From Diadophis punctatus similis (Eukaryota > Chordata > Lepidosauria > Squamata > Dipsadidae): a stretch of DNA of 64,000 nucleotides. Below the pieces are notes generated by a model. It searched no databases. It saw nothing but the letters and a program-made list of their open reading frames with translations, and had not been told where the DNA came from. This document shows positions 10,710 to 21,614 of this stretch, piece by piece (within the stretch, counting starts at the first letter, position 1; each line of letters opens with the position of its first letter). Made by a program: the position numbers and the translations under genes. Where the stretch lies: NCBI GenBank assembly GCA_023053685.1, contig JALIGW010000003.1:146604665-146668664 (forward strand). Reading direction: 5' to 3'.

Positions 10710-10817
10710 TAAAAGAGGGGGTGCCAATCTAGCAGGGCACTATTTATACCTTTTTTATGACTCGGTCCTATTGGCTAGAGGGCAGATTTAACCCATTCTT
10801 GGAGGCTAGCTCCACCC
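10710..10817 (-). repeat. DIRS right inverted terminal repeat (108 bp)
   Basis: Exact inverted copy of 4786-4893. It is followed by a 43-bp right extension (10818-10860) that is unique to this side except for its complement in the internal region at 10458-10500. It contains an inverted tataaata that could drive antisense transcription into the element. Confidence 0.94.
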
Positions 10818-10860
10818 TACGAGAAAGGACGTCTCACAGGTGAGTACCAACGTCCCTTCT

Positions 10861-11790
10861 AAGTATTTTCAAAGAGGCAACTGGACTTTCTTGTTTTCTT
10901 TGAAGACATTTCACTTCTCATCCAAGAAACTTCTTCAGCACTGACTGGATGGTGGGTAATTGAAGGATTTATATTCCTTGCAGATAGCTGTTCATTTGCA
11001 TTGTTTTAGAGAGTCGTTGAGGCCACTTGGAGATTTAACTGTGTCCTTGAGGTCACCTGAATAGTGCAAATGGGTGTGGAGCCTTCTTGGAAATGCTGAA
11101 AGGATTGTGTTGTGGACAGCAGATAGGTGTTGTTGTAATCCCTCCTCCTCTGTTGAGATTGGGCTGTTCAGTTTTGACATAGATGGCTTCTTTAACACCT
11201 TTCAAATCAGGTGTTCTCTCTGTCCAAAATCTTTTCCTGCCTGGTACAATGCAGTGAAACATGTGCAGATCTGTACATTGGGGAAACAAAACAACCACTT
11301 CACAAACACGTGGCACAACTTAGAAAAACAAACTCATCAGGACAAGATTCAGCAATCCATCTGCATTTAAAAGACAAAGACCACACTTTTGAAGACAGCA
11401 AAGATCACATTTTGCACAGAGAGGATCTCTGGTTTGAAAGAGGGATAAAAGAGGCTATCTATGTTAAAATTGAACATTCCTCTCTCTGCAAAAGGGGAAG
11501 GATACAACACCATCTATCTCCTATCTACAACACAGTCTTTTCAGCATTTCCAAAAAGGCTCCACACCCATTTTCATTACTCAGGTGACCCTGAGGACACA
11601 GATAAACCTTCAAGTGGCCTCAACAACTCTCTAAAAGAATGCAAATGTCCAATTGTCTACAAGGAATATAAATATTTCCATTCCCCACCCATCCAGTCAT
11701 AACTGAAGAAGCTTCTTGGATGAGAAGTGAAATGTTTTAGGAGAAACCAGAAAGTCCAGTTGCTTCTTGAAAAAGCACCTTTGGGACAGC
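10861..11790. mobile_element. Two truncated Penelope-like copies in head-to-head inversion
   Basis: The right part (about 11232-11790, plus strand) encodes a C-terminal GIY-YIG-type nuclease domain: DLYIGETKQPLHKHVAQL, then DREDLWFERG-like HREDLWFERGIKEAIYVKIE, ending in frame near 11702. The left part (10861-about 11231) is the same 3' region on the minus strand (GVKEAIYVKTEQPNLNRGGG). The two 3' ends match as long inverted arms: cttcttggatgagaagtg at about 11708 and its complement near 10915. Both copies are 5'-truncated and meet near 11230. Penelope-like elements combine an RT with a GIY-YIG endonuclease and often leave such inverted, truncated arrangements. Neither copy retains RT. The DIRS element abuts the left copy's 3' end. 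Confidence 0.8.
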
Positions 11791-12030
11791 CATAGCTTGG
11801 ACGATTGAGAATCTCCATAGACAGGACTTCTAAATCTGTTAAGTATCCCTTCATAAATTATCAGAGGATTCATAAATACTCAAGATATCTTTGCATGATA
11901 CAGAATTAAATACGAACTTGAAGTAATTTGTCCTCATAGTTCATATACATTTTGTAAATTCTAACATTCAAATTAGCATACTATATGTGATAATAATCTG
12001 AGGAGAGCCCTTAGACTAATTATCTATATG

Positions 12031-12340
12031 CAGAGGTGGATTCCTCCCGGTACACTCTTACCTGTTGGTCGCCGCAGAGCCGAAGAAGCTGGTGGTGTTC
12101 GCGGCACGGGGCTTCCCCCGCCCACTTCCCCCGCCCGCCTGGATGGCGCCATTTGCATTCTTTTGCCCTCTGCGCAAGCAGAACGCTTTGCGCATGCGCA
12201 GAGGGCAAAAGAACGCAAATGGCAGCGTCCAGACGGGCGGGGGAAGCGGGCGGGGGAAGCCCCGTGCTGCGAACACCACCAGCTTCTTCGGCTCTGCGGC
12301 GACCAACAGGTAAGAGCGTACCCGGAGGAACCCATCTCTG
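12031..12340 (+). mobile_element. Palindromic hAT-like MITE with perfect 8-bp TSD
   Basis: A 310-bp element flanked by the identical 8-mers tctatatg at 12023-12030 and 12341-12348, the duplication length of hAT transposases. The ends cagaggtggattcc and ggaacccatctctg are inverted. Nearly the whole element is one palindrome: two arms of about 140 bp, about 90 percent alike, around a gcgcatgcgc-containing centre. It is GC-rich against AT-rich flanks. The open frames on both strands here are products of the palindrome, not genes. Single-stranded it would form a long foldback. Confidence 0.85.
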
Positions 12341-12348
12341 TCTATATG

Positions 12349-13384
12349 AGAGAACACAGGACCATTGCTTAAAGTTCTTGAGTTAAAAGCATATTACCAA
12401 AATGCTAAAGATACAGTATTTAAACAATTCTAAATCATATACTGTATATAGACCGGAGTTTAGTTAACTATTTTTATAAAGAGTTAGTTTACATACTGCC
12501 CATCTTGGAATAGCAAGCGATTTGAGGGCCTTTGTGTTTGGGGATAAATGAGTGGATAAATGATCTTGCTTATATGAAGTGATTAACCAGATGTTCATGA
12601 ATATTTCAGCATAATTGTAAAAATATGATAATGTAAGATATGCCTTTCTATTTATAGTAAATGTGTCCTTTCTTATAGAAATACAGTATTTTCATAGATA
12701 TGAATGGTGGATCACTATTCATATTTCTCAAAAAGAAGTGCATGTAAGATTGTGTATCATTTACATAAACCAGGCCAGTAAATACACAGGCAGGTTAGTA
12801 GTCTACTACTGTATAGCAAAAAAAGTTGTTCTTTAAATCGATCTGTCTATTTAGCAGACAATAATTTATGGACTAGTATTCCCTGAACTAGGATTATGTC
12901 TCAAGAATCACAGTCAAAGCCAGAAGTGTAAGGACTACTAACTACCAGTAGAAAGAACAGCTTTAAAAAATATACATGGATTGGTTTTTTACCCATTCAT
13001 TTTTAGAAGCAGAATACTAAATATACATCCAAAGGAAGGTCAATGAACAAAGCTCGTTAAAAATTTAAAATCATAACAAGTCACATCATGTTTCAAAACC
13101 TACATTATCTGAATTCGCTCATTTTCTTTCCCTCTTTCTTCAGATTAAAAGGCTTTGTTTTGATTTTGTTTACTTCATGAGGAGAGATCCAGTTTCTCAG
13201 ATTGGCTCCTTTCAGATAAGAAATGCGTACCAACCTGGAGAAGAGTTGGGGAAACCAAAAGAAAACAGACATCTTTGGAAATGTGGAGCTAAAGTGAATT
13301 AAATCTTGTAATCCTAATTAAGCATCTTTTAATCCATGTACCTAAGCTGTTTCTTTGAATCTTAGTGTTATTTTGTTCTACCTG
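12349..13384. other. AT-rich DNA, nothing recognised
   Basis: No gene, terminal repeat or strong microsatellite is supported here. Several polyA/T runs and short ATA-rich stretches occur. Confidence 0.4.
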
Positions 13385-13700
13385 CCTTATTTATTTTATT
13401 TATTTTATTTTGGAGTTCTTCTATGCCGCCCTACTCCCTACGGACTCAGGGCGGCATACAGCATTTTAAAGAACAACCAGAGAATAAAAACACATTAAAA
13501 ACAATTTTTAAGAGTTAAAAAGAAAAACATACCACACCATACATACATGGGGGAGACCTCAGATGTAAAATTGTTTCAGACCCCCGCCTGCAGGAAGAGC
13601 CATGTCTTAATGGCTTTTCAGAAGGCCACCAAGGTGGGGATAATTCGGATCTCTGTGGGAAGTTGGTTCCAGAGAGCTGCCTTGCCTCTATATGTGTAGT
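13385..13700 (-). mobile_element. CR1/L2-like LINE 3' end, minus strand
   Basis: On the minus strand this reads as the end of a LINE ORF and its 3' UTR. Translated words include EIRIIPTL-like and IKTWLF/MALPAGG, matching the copy at 56110-56190 (EIRIIPTLPAFRKAVKTWL). After it come the ccgccctgagtcc-type 3' UTR hairpin (ctatgccgccctactccc ... gggcggcatac) and a (TAAAA/TTTA)n tail at 13388-13412. It is 5'-truncated with no RT motif and belongs to the same family as 55960-56412. Confidence 0.65.
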
Positions 13701-14785
13701 CATACTTAGAGGATTACCTGGGTTAAATTCTGCAAGATCCCTAAGATTTCTCTTTTTCTTTTCCCTCATTGTCTTTCATTCCCAATAAAAAACATTTTTG
13801 TTGGACCTCAGCTAATTTATTCCCAGGTTGCTATGGTTTGGTCACATAGAACTCTATTATTTCTCCTTTATGACAATCTTCTTGCTTTCTGCAAATAGAC
13901 AACCAAATGGCAAAGACTCTTTGGAAGTGTTCAAGAAGACACTTGGAAGGAATTAAACTGAGTCAAAGAAGTAGAGGTAGTTCTCACTTATTCAATGTTA
14001 CAACAGGTAAATAGGAGACTTATAACCGGTTCTCAAAGTGTGGCCAGAATCCAAACAGTTATGTGATCACCAGTTTTAACCTTCACAGCTGGCTTCTAAC
14101 AAGCAAAATCAACGAAGACCGTGGCAGGAAGTTGCAAATCACATTTAATGACCTATAGTGATTTCCTTAATGGCTTCAGCCAGAACTGATGACTGATACA
14201 GTACACTTAGTGCTATCATATGCCATTTCATTTTACAACCTCATTGCTTAGCAACAGAGTTGCCAGTTCCAATTATGGTCAGTAAGTGAGAATTAGCTAT
14301 AGTTACTTTTTTTACTAAGAGGCAACTTCATTAGCTTTGGCAAGATATCATCGATGTGGGGAGGCATCAGAGGTATCCAAAGAAATATTGCAAGTTTAAG
14401 ATTTAAAATTAAAGGCAAAATATATGTCTCAAAAACATATTTTGAAATACATCTAGGACATGCATAATTGCTTAGATGCTTTTCAGTGAAAATAATGATG
14501 GCTCTAGCAACATTATCATTGCTAATAAGTGAATGCAACCTAGGTTAGAGTGACATTTTTTCTCTTTAAATAAATCATCCAGCTATGTTCTTACCTTAAT
14601 GCCAGAATGAGAGGGAAGAAGAGAGTAAGCTGCCTTTGCAGAATATAAATTCCAAAACTAAGGAAAAAGTGAAAATAGTTGAATGATCACATTTGTGTTC
14701 TACCCTCCTTCCAAGGAGATATTCCCAACTTTCTCAATAGTAACCTAACCTTACAAAAGTGCTCTAAAATCGATTAGGAGCGGGG
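13701..14785. other. AT-rich DNA, nothing recognised
   Basis: The 14000-14290 part has phrases such as gtggcaggaagttgcaaatcacat and cagttccaattatggtcagtaagtgag that resemble a fragment of the 37822-38805 MITE family (static phrases about ttaacaac / gtaagtg), but the match is too weak to delimit. There is no coding evidence. Confidence 0.35.
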
Positions 14786-14786
14786 G

Positions 14787-14880
14787 TGGTTTTCACTTAC
14801 CTTTCCTACCAGTTTGCAAATGTGAGCGCACACGCCACCTCCGCACATGCGCACAACCTCCCGTGCATGCTCTTTATTCA
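14787..14880 (+). repeat. hAT-like element fragment (left end)
   Basis: gggggtggttttcacttacctttcctaccagttt followed by gcacatgcgcac matches the start of the element at 15294 (caggggtgggttccacttaccttcgccactgg...gcgcatgc). Only the left part is present and the right terminus is missing. Confidence 0.5.
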
Positions 14881-15293
14881 GAAACCCAATTACCTAGAAT
14901 TGCTGGTAGAGTAGCTGTTTTCGTTCAGGCTCTTGCATCTCTGGAACCCTTGATGTTGTAAACACAGTTATCGGAAGGAAGAAGCTGGTTATGTGAATGT
15001 CAGGGAGATAGTTAGTAAAACCTCAATCCCCATTTAAAATGTCTTGCTCCAAGTAACACCTGGGTAAAACTTAAGTCCCATTCAAATCAGAATGGGACTG
15101 AAGATCATCCAATATTCAACAATAGCCATCATGTTGGTAATCATTCATTCATTCATTCTCTGTTTTCAACAGTTGCATAGCTTAACAAGGATTTAATCCA
15201 GTATACCTATTAATAGAAAAAAAGAATAGATTTTGTATTTGCATGCAGTACTGTTTCAATTCCTCCCCTCAAGATACTGCTATAGGGTATTAC

Positions 15294-15694
15294 CAGGGGT
15301 GGGTTCCACTTACCTTCGCCACTGGTTCGCATCGTGACTTTTTGTGCTTGGGCGCTCGCTCTGCTCGTGCTTTCCCCCCATGCAATTTCACTTCCGCGCA
15401 TGCTCCGTAGCAGGATTCAGTCCGAAACACAGCTGAGGAGCTCATCAGCTGTGCTTCGGACAAAGAAATAAAGGTCAGTATTAACCCGCGGGCGGGTGGG
15501 CGGGCTCTTTTTCAAGTCGTGGAAGAGGAGAAGCCATCCAAATACAGAAAAAATCACCAAAAATTCCCCAAAAAATATGGCGGCACCCACGGACCGGCAC
15601 CGACCGAACCAGATCCTTGACACCATCGTCGCATCACCAGCAGGTCACTAACAGTTTGGGCGATCTGGCCTGAACCGGTAGGAACCCACCCCTG
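15294..15694 (+). mobile_element. hAT-like nonautonomous element, 8-bp TSD 7/8
   Basis: A 401-bp element with termini caggggtgggttcc and ggaacccacccctg, perfect inverted complements over 14 bases. Flanks are ggtattac (15286-15293) and ggcattac (15695-15702), a TSD with one difference. The interior is GC-rich, without a transposase. This is the best reference copy in the window for the GGTGGGTTCC family, also seen at 1690, 12031, 14787 and 40370. Confidence 0.85.
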
Positions 15695-15789
15695 GGCATT
15701 ACATGCCAAAACAACTAGATGCAAAGATCGTTTTCCCCCATGCCATCTCTCTGCTAAACACCTAATTTCCACAGCACTGTCTTATGCCT

Positions 15790-15958
15790 AAGGGTATTTA
15801 ACCATGTAGTAGGACTGTATTACTATTATCCTTCTCATCTTTCCTTCTCCTATTGGTATCTTATTATTATATTACTTTGTTGTTTGTATGTACACTGAGA
15901 ATTTATGCAACAGAGACAAATTCTTCATATTCTATTCTATTCAGTCATATTGTAGTCT
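15790..15958 (+). mobile_element. Rex1-like LINE 3' tail, plus strand
   Basis: The sequence tgtatgtacactgagaattt ... gacaaattcttcata and the tail ttctattctattc is the plus-strand counterpart of the 3' end of the minus-strand LINE at 38091-38702 (aatagaattctttattgg, ctcagtgtacat). It is a short, diverged 3' fragment without ORF. Confidence 0.55.
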
Positions 15959-18253
15959 GAACTGGTACAATGATGTACATCATGACAGTTAGAGTTACAC
16001 AATTAGTGATACCAGGAAGAGTATTTGTGGTCACTGTTCATATTTAGATTTCCTTTCTCATTAAGCAATGTATTTTGCCCCTTTCTTAATGACTTTAGGA
16101 ATATCTTTTTAAAAAATTGCTTTGAACTATGGTCCAAAGATATTGTTATTGCAAAATACTGCTTTTATACTTTGAACATGTGTTTTTAGATGATTATGCT
16201 TTAATCTGCTTTGTAAAGCATTTTATCCTGAGAAGAAGACCATAGATCTAAAAAAAAATCATATTATACATTAGTTTTCTTTCCTGTTGAAAAAAGACAT
16301 GTTTTTTAAGCAAGAAAGAAAACCAATCTTTAATATAATCTTTTTAGATGTATAGTCTTTTTTTCAAAGTGAAAAGTCACTCATTTCCTGAAATCCAACA
16401 TTATCTCTAATTTACTTTCTGTTTTCTCATGTAATACTATAATGCTGTAAAACTTCTCTTCAGCTTATCAAGTAATATATTATCCAACACAATATACTTG
16501 AAAATTGTGGCTGTCAGTTAACCTCCTTGCCAAGTTTTTAAAATAGTGGAATTACCGGTAGTTCAGCACAACCTTTTATATCTGTTTTACTTTTTATTAA
16601 CCTACATATTTAATTGCAAAGGGCCATAGGAAACTGTTTCCATTGTCAGTGATTTAATGCTCTGTACGACAAGTATAATATCTAAATTCATTTCAAGTTT
16701 AATGATTTTGTATGAAGTTTGTTGAACAGTGTTTTTTAAAAGGTATCTTTAGAAACATTAGCCACAGAATGAGAACATTGTCATTTTTAATTGTCATTTA
16801 AAATAACTTCTCATTTTAAGTATAGTGATTGTGTATGCTGCCCAGTGTGAGATGGGCAACCATATAAATGTGATAAATAATGAGGGCAAGGATATTAGAA
16901 TCACATGTGTTTGTTTAAAACTCTTTTAAAGGATTGACCTAGTTTCTTAAAATTTCTCATGATTTTATCTTGCTATAATAGACATATAGAGAAGAATTCA
17001 ACTGCAGAATAAAATGTGGATAAGATCTGTCCCCTATAACAACATGATAATTTTTTTGGGTAGAGATCTGATCTGCTCAGTGACATTCCTATAGAACATG
17101 GCGTCTGCATTCTTCCTGCCTCCAATCCTAGCCCATAAACCACATATTTATTCAGATACACAAATTTGGAAGAGATAAACTCCTCTTCTGTCAGTGAGGC
17201 ATCCACAGTGCTTGTTGGGTCAATGCTTTCATGCAGAATTAATTCTTTGACCCTTTTATCAGAAACTGATTTGGCATCTAACAGCAGGATTTTTAGACTG
17301 GAGAGAATTCCTATAAGTTACAACTCAAATTCCTGGGTATAAATGTAGGAACACATTTTTATTGCACTTGCATTGTTATTCTATTCAGCCTCCTTGAAGA
17401 CCATGCCCCACTTGAGAAATAAACTAAGGTTTAAATTTAAACCAAAGAAAGGCATCATGAATAATCCAATTCCTCTTTTTAAAATTGAAAATAAAAAATT
17501 TAAAGGAAATAGTATTATTTTAGGATTTAGTTGGCATGATTACAGAGTTTCAATTTAGGTAGGGTACCTTTCTAATAATATCTACTTGGTTAATAATATC
17601 TGTTGGTTATGAATTACTGTTTCTTTGATAAGTTTAAGTGTTCTTAGTTCTGTTTGATTCTAGTTTATACAAGAGATCCTACAACTGACCTTACTACTTC
17701 ATTCCATAGGGCTATTACTACAAGAGAGCTAGAGTGTAATATAATTCTTGATTATGTTTGGTGGTAGTAACCTGGATAGTTTAGTGAGCATCCATAAATA
17801 CACAGGCTCTACCAGCAATACTATATGCAAGTCTTTTGTTGAAATATATCAAAATGATCAAAAAAAATTATTACTAAAAAAGCATGATCCAAAATGCAAG
17901 TTTAGGAGAGCTATGTTCAGTTTTCACTTGAAATACTCCATCACATTGCATCAGCTTTAACCAGTCATCCTCCATTGCATCTTCTTATATTTGATCAGAC
18001 GTGTCTTGGCATGACTGATCTAGTTTGATACAAAGCAGAGCTGTGTACATTCCAGGTCAAGAAGCCTGAAGTGTATAAAGGGGAAACGAAAGTTAAGTTT
18101 TATGTTCTATATTGTTTCATAAGGGAAAAAAAATCCAAAATGATAAATCAAAGCTTGGGTAAGATGAAGGTGGACAAACACTGAAATTTACTACCATTGG
18201 TTCCATGAGATGCATTTTGTTTCAGTTGTATTCCTTTCTATTTATACAGTACT
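15959..18253. other. AT-rich DNA with one LINE-tail scrap
   Basis: At 16825-16885, tgtatgctgcccagtgtgagatgggcaaccatataaa resembles a CR1/L2-like 3' UTR end. Otherwise no gene or repeat can be supported. Short open frames here (16973-17206 minus, 17373-17558 plus, 17748-17960 plus) show no protein-like signal. Confidence 0.4.
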
Positions 18254-18283
18254 GTTTAATGTAATTTGTCTTTGTTTTGACAG

Positions 18284-18310
18284 CTGGAAAAGAGGAAAGA
18301 TGAAGATGTA
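18284..18310 (+). other. Candidate 27-nt microexon
   Basis: The 27 bases follow a textbook acceptor (tttgtctttgttttgacag, ending at 18283) and are followed by a consensus donor GTAAGT (18311-18316). In phase 0 they read LEKRKDEDV, charged and of a length that preserves frame. The upstream 30 bases and the exon start are duplicated 137 bp downstream (18389-18450). No neighbouring exon is identified and I do not recognise the gene. Lys/Glu-rich microexons are known in proteins such as triadin and aspartyl beta-hydroxylase/junctin, but that is only an analogy. Chance is possible in AT-rich DNA. Confidence 0.35.
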
Positions 18311-18420
18311 GTAAGTAGGAGAAGAAGACCTAATTCTTACTAGACATATATTATCACAGCAGATAAATGAATCCTATTTTGACTGTGAGGTTTAATGTAA
18401 ATTGTGTTTTGTTTTGACAG

Positions 18421-18521
18421 CTAAAAGAAAAGAAGAGATGAAGAGAATGCAAGTTGAACTAACAGTTACAGTCCTTTATGGTATTGTATTTCAATGGAAC
18501 ATGCAATCACATATTAATAAA
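18421..18521 (+). other. Candidate terminal exon duplicated from the microexon
   Basis: A second acceptor, attgtgttttgttttgacag, ends at 18420. It is followed by an exon-like start that in phase 0 reads LKEKKR then TGA. AATAAA occurs at 18516-18521, about 100 bases on, as expected for a short last exon with its 3' UTR. The intron end and exon start resemble those of 18254-18310, so the pair looks like a local tandem duplication in which one copy keeps a donor and the other acts as a terminus. There is no independent support. Confidence 0.3.
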
Positions 18522-20476
18522 ACTAGAGCTTAATTTAATTTTGCATTTCCACAATATCATTTTGGTTATACACTTCTTGAATCTATAAATTGCATGCATA
18601 CATTTAATTTACATTAATGAATAAAATGATAGTCTTTGGATAGATAATATGAATTATAGCTTCCCTTTTTACATCTCATTTGGACTTACAGTATAGAAAG
18701 GACAGTTCTGAATTTTGTGTGTAGAAAAGAAATGTTCACTGCTATTTTTCTGAGCAAAGTACATGGTAGTATAAAAACATTTATCATCCTAGCTGTGACA
18801 ACTAATCATAGTTTAGAGCTTTTAAAAATCAGGGAAAATCTACAGATAATTTCAGGGAGTTTCCAGATGTTAGGAAGGTCCCCTCTAATGTGGAATCTGT
18901 AGTTTCCAGCTATTAAGGGACATTTGTGCTGGGTATCTATACTCAACCCACCCTGAGAAATGTATTTTATTGCTGCTGCAACAATTTTGTATCTTCATTG
19001 GCTCTATGCAAACCATTGCCAGATGACAGGTTACTCCTTTTCCTTTTCCTCCTCCTCATTACTGGTGTACTTAAAGAAAATAGATTATTTAAAAAAAGGA
19101 GATGACGCAGGAGCGACAAAGCCAGACAATATTTTATGTTGATCAGCCTCCTGAGTTGTGCAAAGATTTTAGGTAGGTTTCACACTGGATTTTGTTGTTT
19201 TTTCTTTTGAAATATTTATGGTATACATTTCAAGATACTACTGAGCAAGAAGGATTGTTCCATATTACTAACCTAGAAAAAATGACTTTATTGTCTGAAA
19301 GTCTGAAATTCGTCTTTCAGATTTGGAAGTACCATAAGTGTCAGTATTCACATGAGGTAGTAATTGATACTATATGTGGGAAAAAAGAGAGAAGGGGGGG
19401 GGGAAAGTATTGAAAATATTCTAAGTATTTCTCAGCAGTCATTTAAATTTGGAATACATTTACTTTAGGTTCAATACACTGTTTAAACTCTCAACAATTC
19501 ATTGGTAGTCATATTCACCAAGGGAGAAATTTTCATTATACAAAGTATGAAAAAGACCTTTGTTAAGGGCATACAATATATTAGACAACTGTGAGGGAAA
19601 ATAACAAATGTATACCTCGGTGATCCAGATTATTGACAAGACACAAATATAGGACATAAGTGTCACATTGTCTAAAGTACACAACTTTTGGATTTGTTTT
19701 AGATTGTGGAAAATATGCTAAACATAGCCAAAACACTATATAAAAATGCACCTTTAATAAAAACATAATTACAATATTTAAAGAAAGAACCTTAAAGGAT
19801 GGGTTAGAGGTTGGAAGTATATGAAAAATTGTGTTTGCTATTTTTCAACTAAGAAATAGCAAATACATTTTAAGTGACATGTAGCAGGCATTCGGAAAGG
19901 TTAGTAATATGTTGTGTTGTAATTTGGTAGTTTTGATAGAGTTTTCTACTTCCAAAGTGAACAACTTCTTGTCTGCTTTCTAGACAATTAAAAGTAGGCC
20001 ATGCTTCAATGTATGTCATATTCAACAGAAACAGAAAATACAAGATCACTTTCAATGATGAAAGGAGATAGAGTTGTATCTTTGACACATTCATGCTCAG
20101 TTGTAATTCAAGGATGAATAGCTGGAGAGATAATATTTCTATCAACCGGATTTCTATCCTCCTGGGTGGCTCAGAGTATCATTCCTTTGTTTTTCCACAC
20201 AGAAAAACAGTGAGCAATGTTTCCCTTGAGATGCGTGTTACACAGTTAATGCAGAGCTCCCCCATATCTGTCTGCATACCTACAGTCATATAGGAAAATG
20301 GAAGGAAGCCTCTGTACCTGTACATTGGATGGCACTAATGGGCTTTCAGATTGTTCTGCATTATAAATCCAGTTGTTCAGTAACAGTTGGAGAAACACAA
20401 GTTTTTTCATTTATGCTTCACATATGGTAAGATAGATTTCCTATGACATTTTCCTTCCTACTTTATTGAAAACATT
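18522..20476. other. AT-rich DNA, nothing recognised
   Basis: The longest open frames (for example 19870-20145 minus, 19192-19413 plus) have no recognisable motif and normal AT-rich noncoding composition. A short G-run (19396-19404) is the only simple repeat of note. Confidence 0.4.
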
Positions 20477-20690
20477 AATAGCAATAGCACTTAGACTTAT
20501 ATACACTTAGAGAGCACTTCCTAAGCGGTTTACAGAGTCAGCATAATTTCCCCAACAACCTGGGTCCTCATTTTACTGACCTTGGAAGAATGGAAGGCTG
20601 AGTCAACCTGAGTTGGTGAGAATCAAAATGCTGGCAGTTGGACGAATTAGCCTGCAATACTGCATTCTAATCCTGCACCACCATGGCTAA
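20477..20690 (-). repeat. tRNA-derived SINE, minus strand, degenerate
   Basis: On the plus strand it begins with the tail complement (taatagcaatagcactt) and runs through cctaagcggtttacagagtcagcat and ggaaggctgagtcaacctg to a decayed tRNA-like head near 20690. Three better copies lie at 27394, 27866 and 56569. It is transcribed by RNA polymerase III when intact; here the promoter boxes are eroded. Confidence 0.75.
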
Positions 20691-21614
20691 TGACTACATA
20701 ACAGCCTGGTTCATAACAATATCTACATACTGTTCAAAAGGGACAATCAACAACCAAATCAACAACCAAAAAGGAAACAAAAGAACCAAAACACCTCCCC
20801 ACCAGCAATCAACACTCAAATGAGCATTGATTAACACCAAGAGTAACATCAGACCGACAATCAAGAAATAAACAATACCCCAATCAAGGAATTGCCAAAC
20901 AAGCTAACAGTAAGCAGCCCAGTCAAAGAACTACTGAAGACCATTCCACCAACGGTGACAGAGGAAGCCACTGAAATATAAATTCCAAAGTCCATTTCCT
21001 ACTAGCACCGATAACGTTTGGATAATGAAACGTCTGCAAGAAAGCAATCAAGCTCAAAGAGCAGCAAGGACTCCCGATTTCAAACCTGAGCTACAAATAT
21101 TCTCTTTTATTGGTAACAGTATCTGGGTAATCTACCCAGATACTATAGAACTTTGCATAACGAATCTTACTTCTACCTCTTGCTCAATTATTCTACTGAA
21201 AATGGGCAAGAGTGGCTGAATTGTGCCTTGCAGGCCTTTCACTGAAATTGGGCTGTGGTATCATGAGCTAAAATCAAAGACCCATTCCATCCCACTCTTA
21301 CAGGAAGTAAGAAGATTCCTCTCAGATTCTCTGAAAAAAACATGTAAAATAAAAATAAAAATAAAATAAAACTTATGAAGGCTTTAAAAGGAAGTAGAGC
21401 TTTATGGTTTTATTCATATAGTATCTCTTTCCTTCTGAGTGCGTATGAATGAATTTAACAGATAAATAGAGAACAATCGAAGGGCTTACAAAGAGGTAGA
21501 AGGGAAACAAAGATGGCATTATTCTATGTAATATAAATATATTATACTTGAACTTGAATATATTTTCTGTTCTATAATAAATGGTTTGACCATAAATTCC
21601 GAATTAAAATACCA
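20691..21614. other. Intergenic DNA, nothing recognised
   Basis: A CAA-rich stretch at about 20740-20840 and AT-rich DNA afterwards. No coding or transposon signal is seen. Confidence 0.4.

Larger units (their letters stand above)
4774..10860 (+). mobile_element. DIRS-type tyrosine-recombinase retrotransposon, full length
   Basis: A 6,087-bp element with every structural hallmark of the DIRS order. It has inverted terminal repeats (4786-4893 and 10710-10817), unique terminal extensions, a gag-like ORF, an RT-RNase H-tyrosine recombinase ORF, and an internal complementary region (10425-10520) whose halves are reverse complements of the two ends. Family knowledge: DIRS elements replicate through a circular intermediate that a tyrosine recombinase inserts without target-site duplication. 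That fits here, since the only sequence shared by both ends and the internal junction is the 5-mer cttct (4774-4778 and 10856-10860). The pre-insertion site is inferred to be gtacttctaagta. RT and recombinase motifs are present; gag has one in-frame stop. This suggests a young copy. Confidence 0.95.

Noticed and set aside
12020..12386. Seven overlapping ORFs on both strands
   Set aside because: Products of the GC-rich palindrome; the same peptide appears from both arms.
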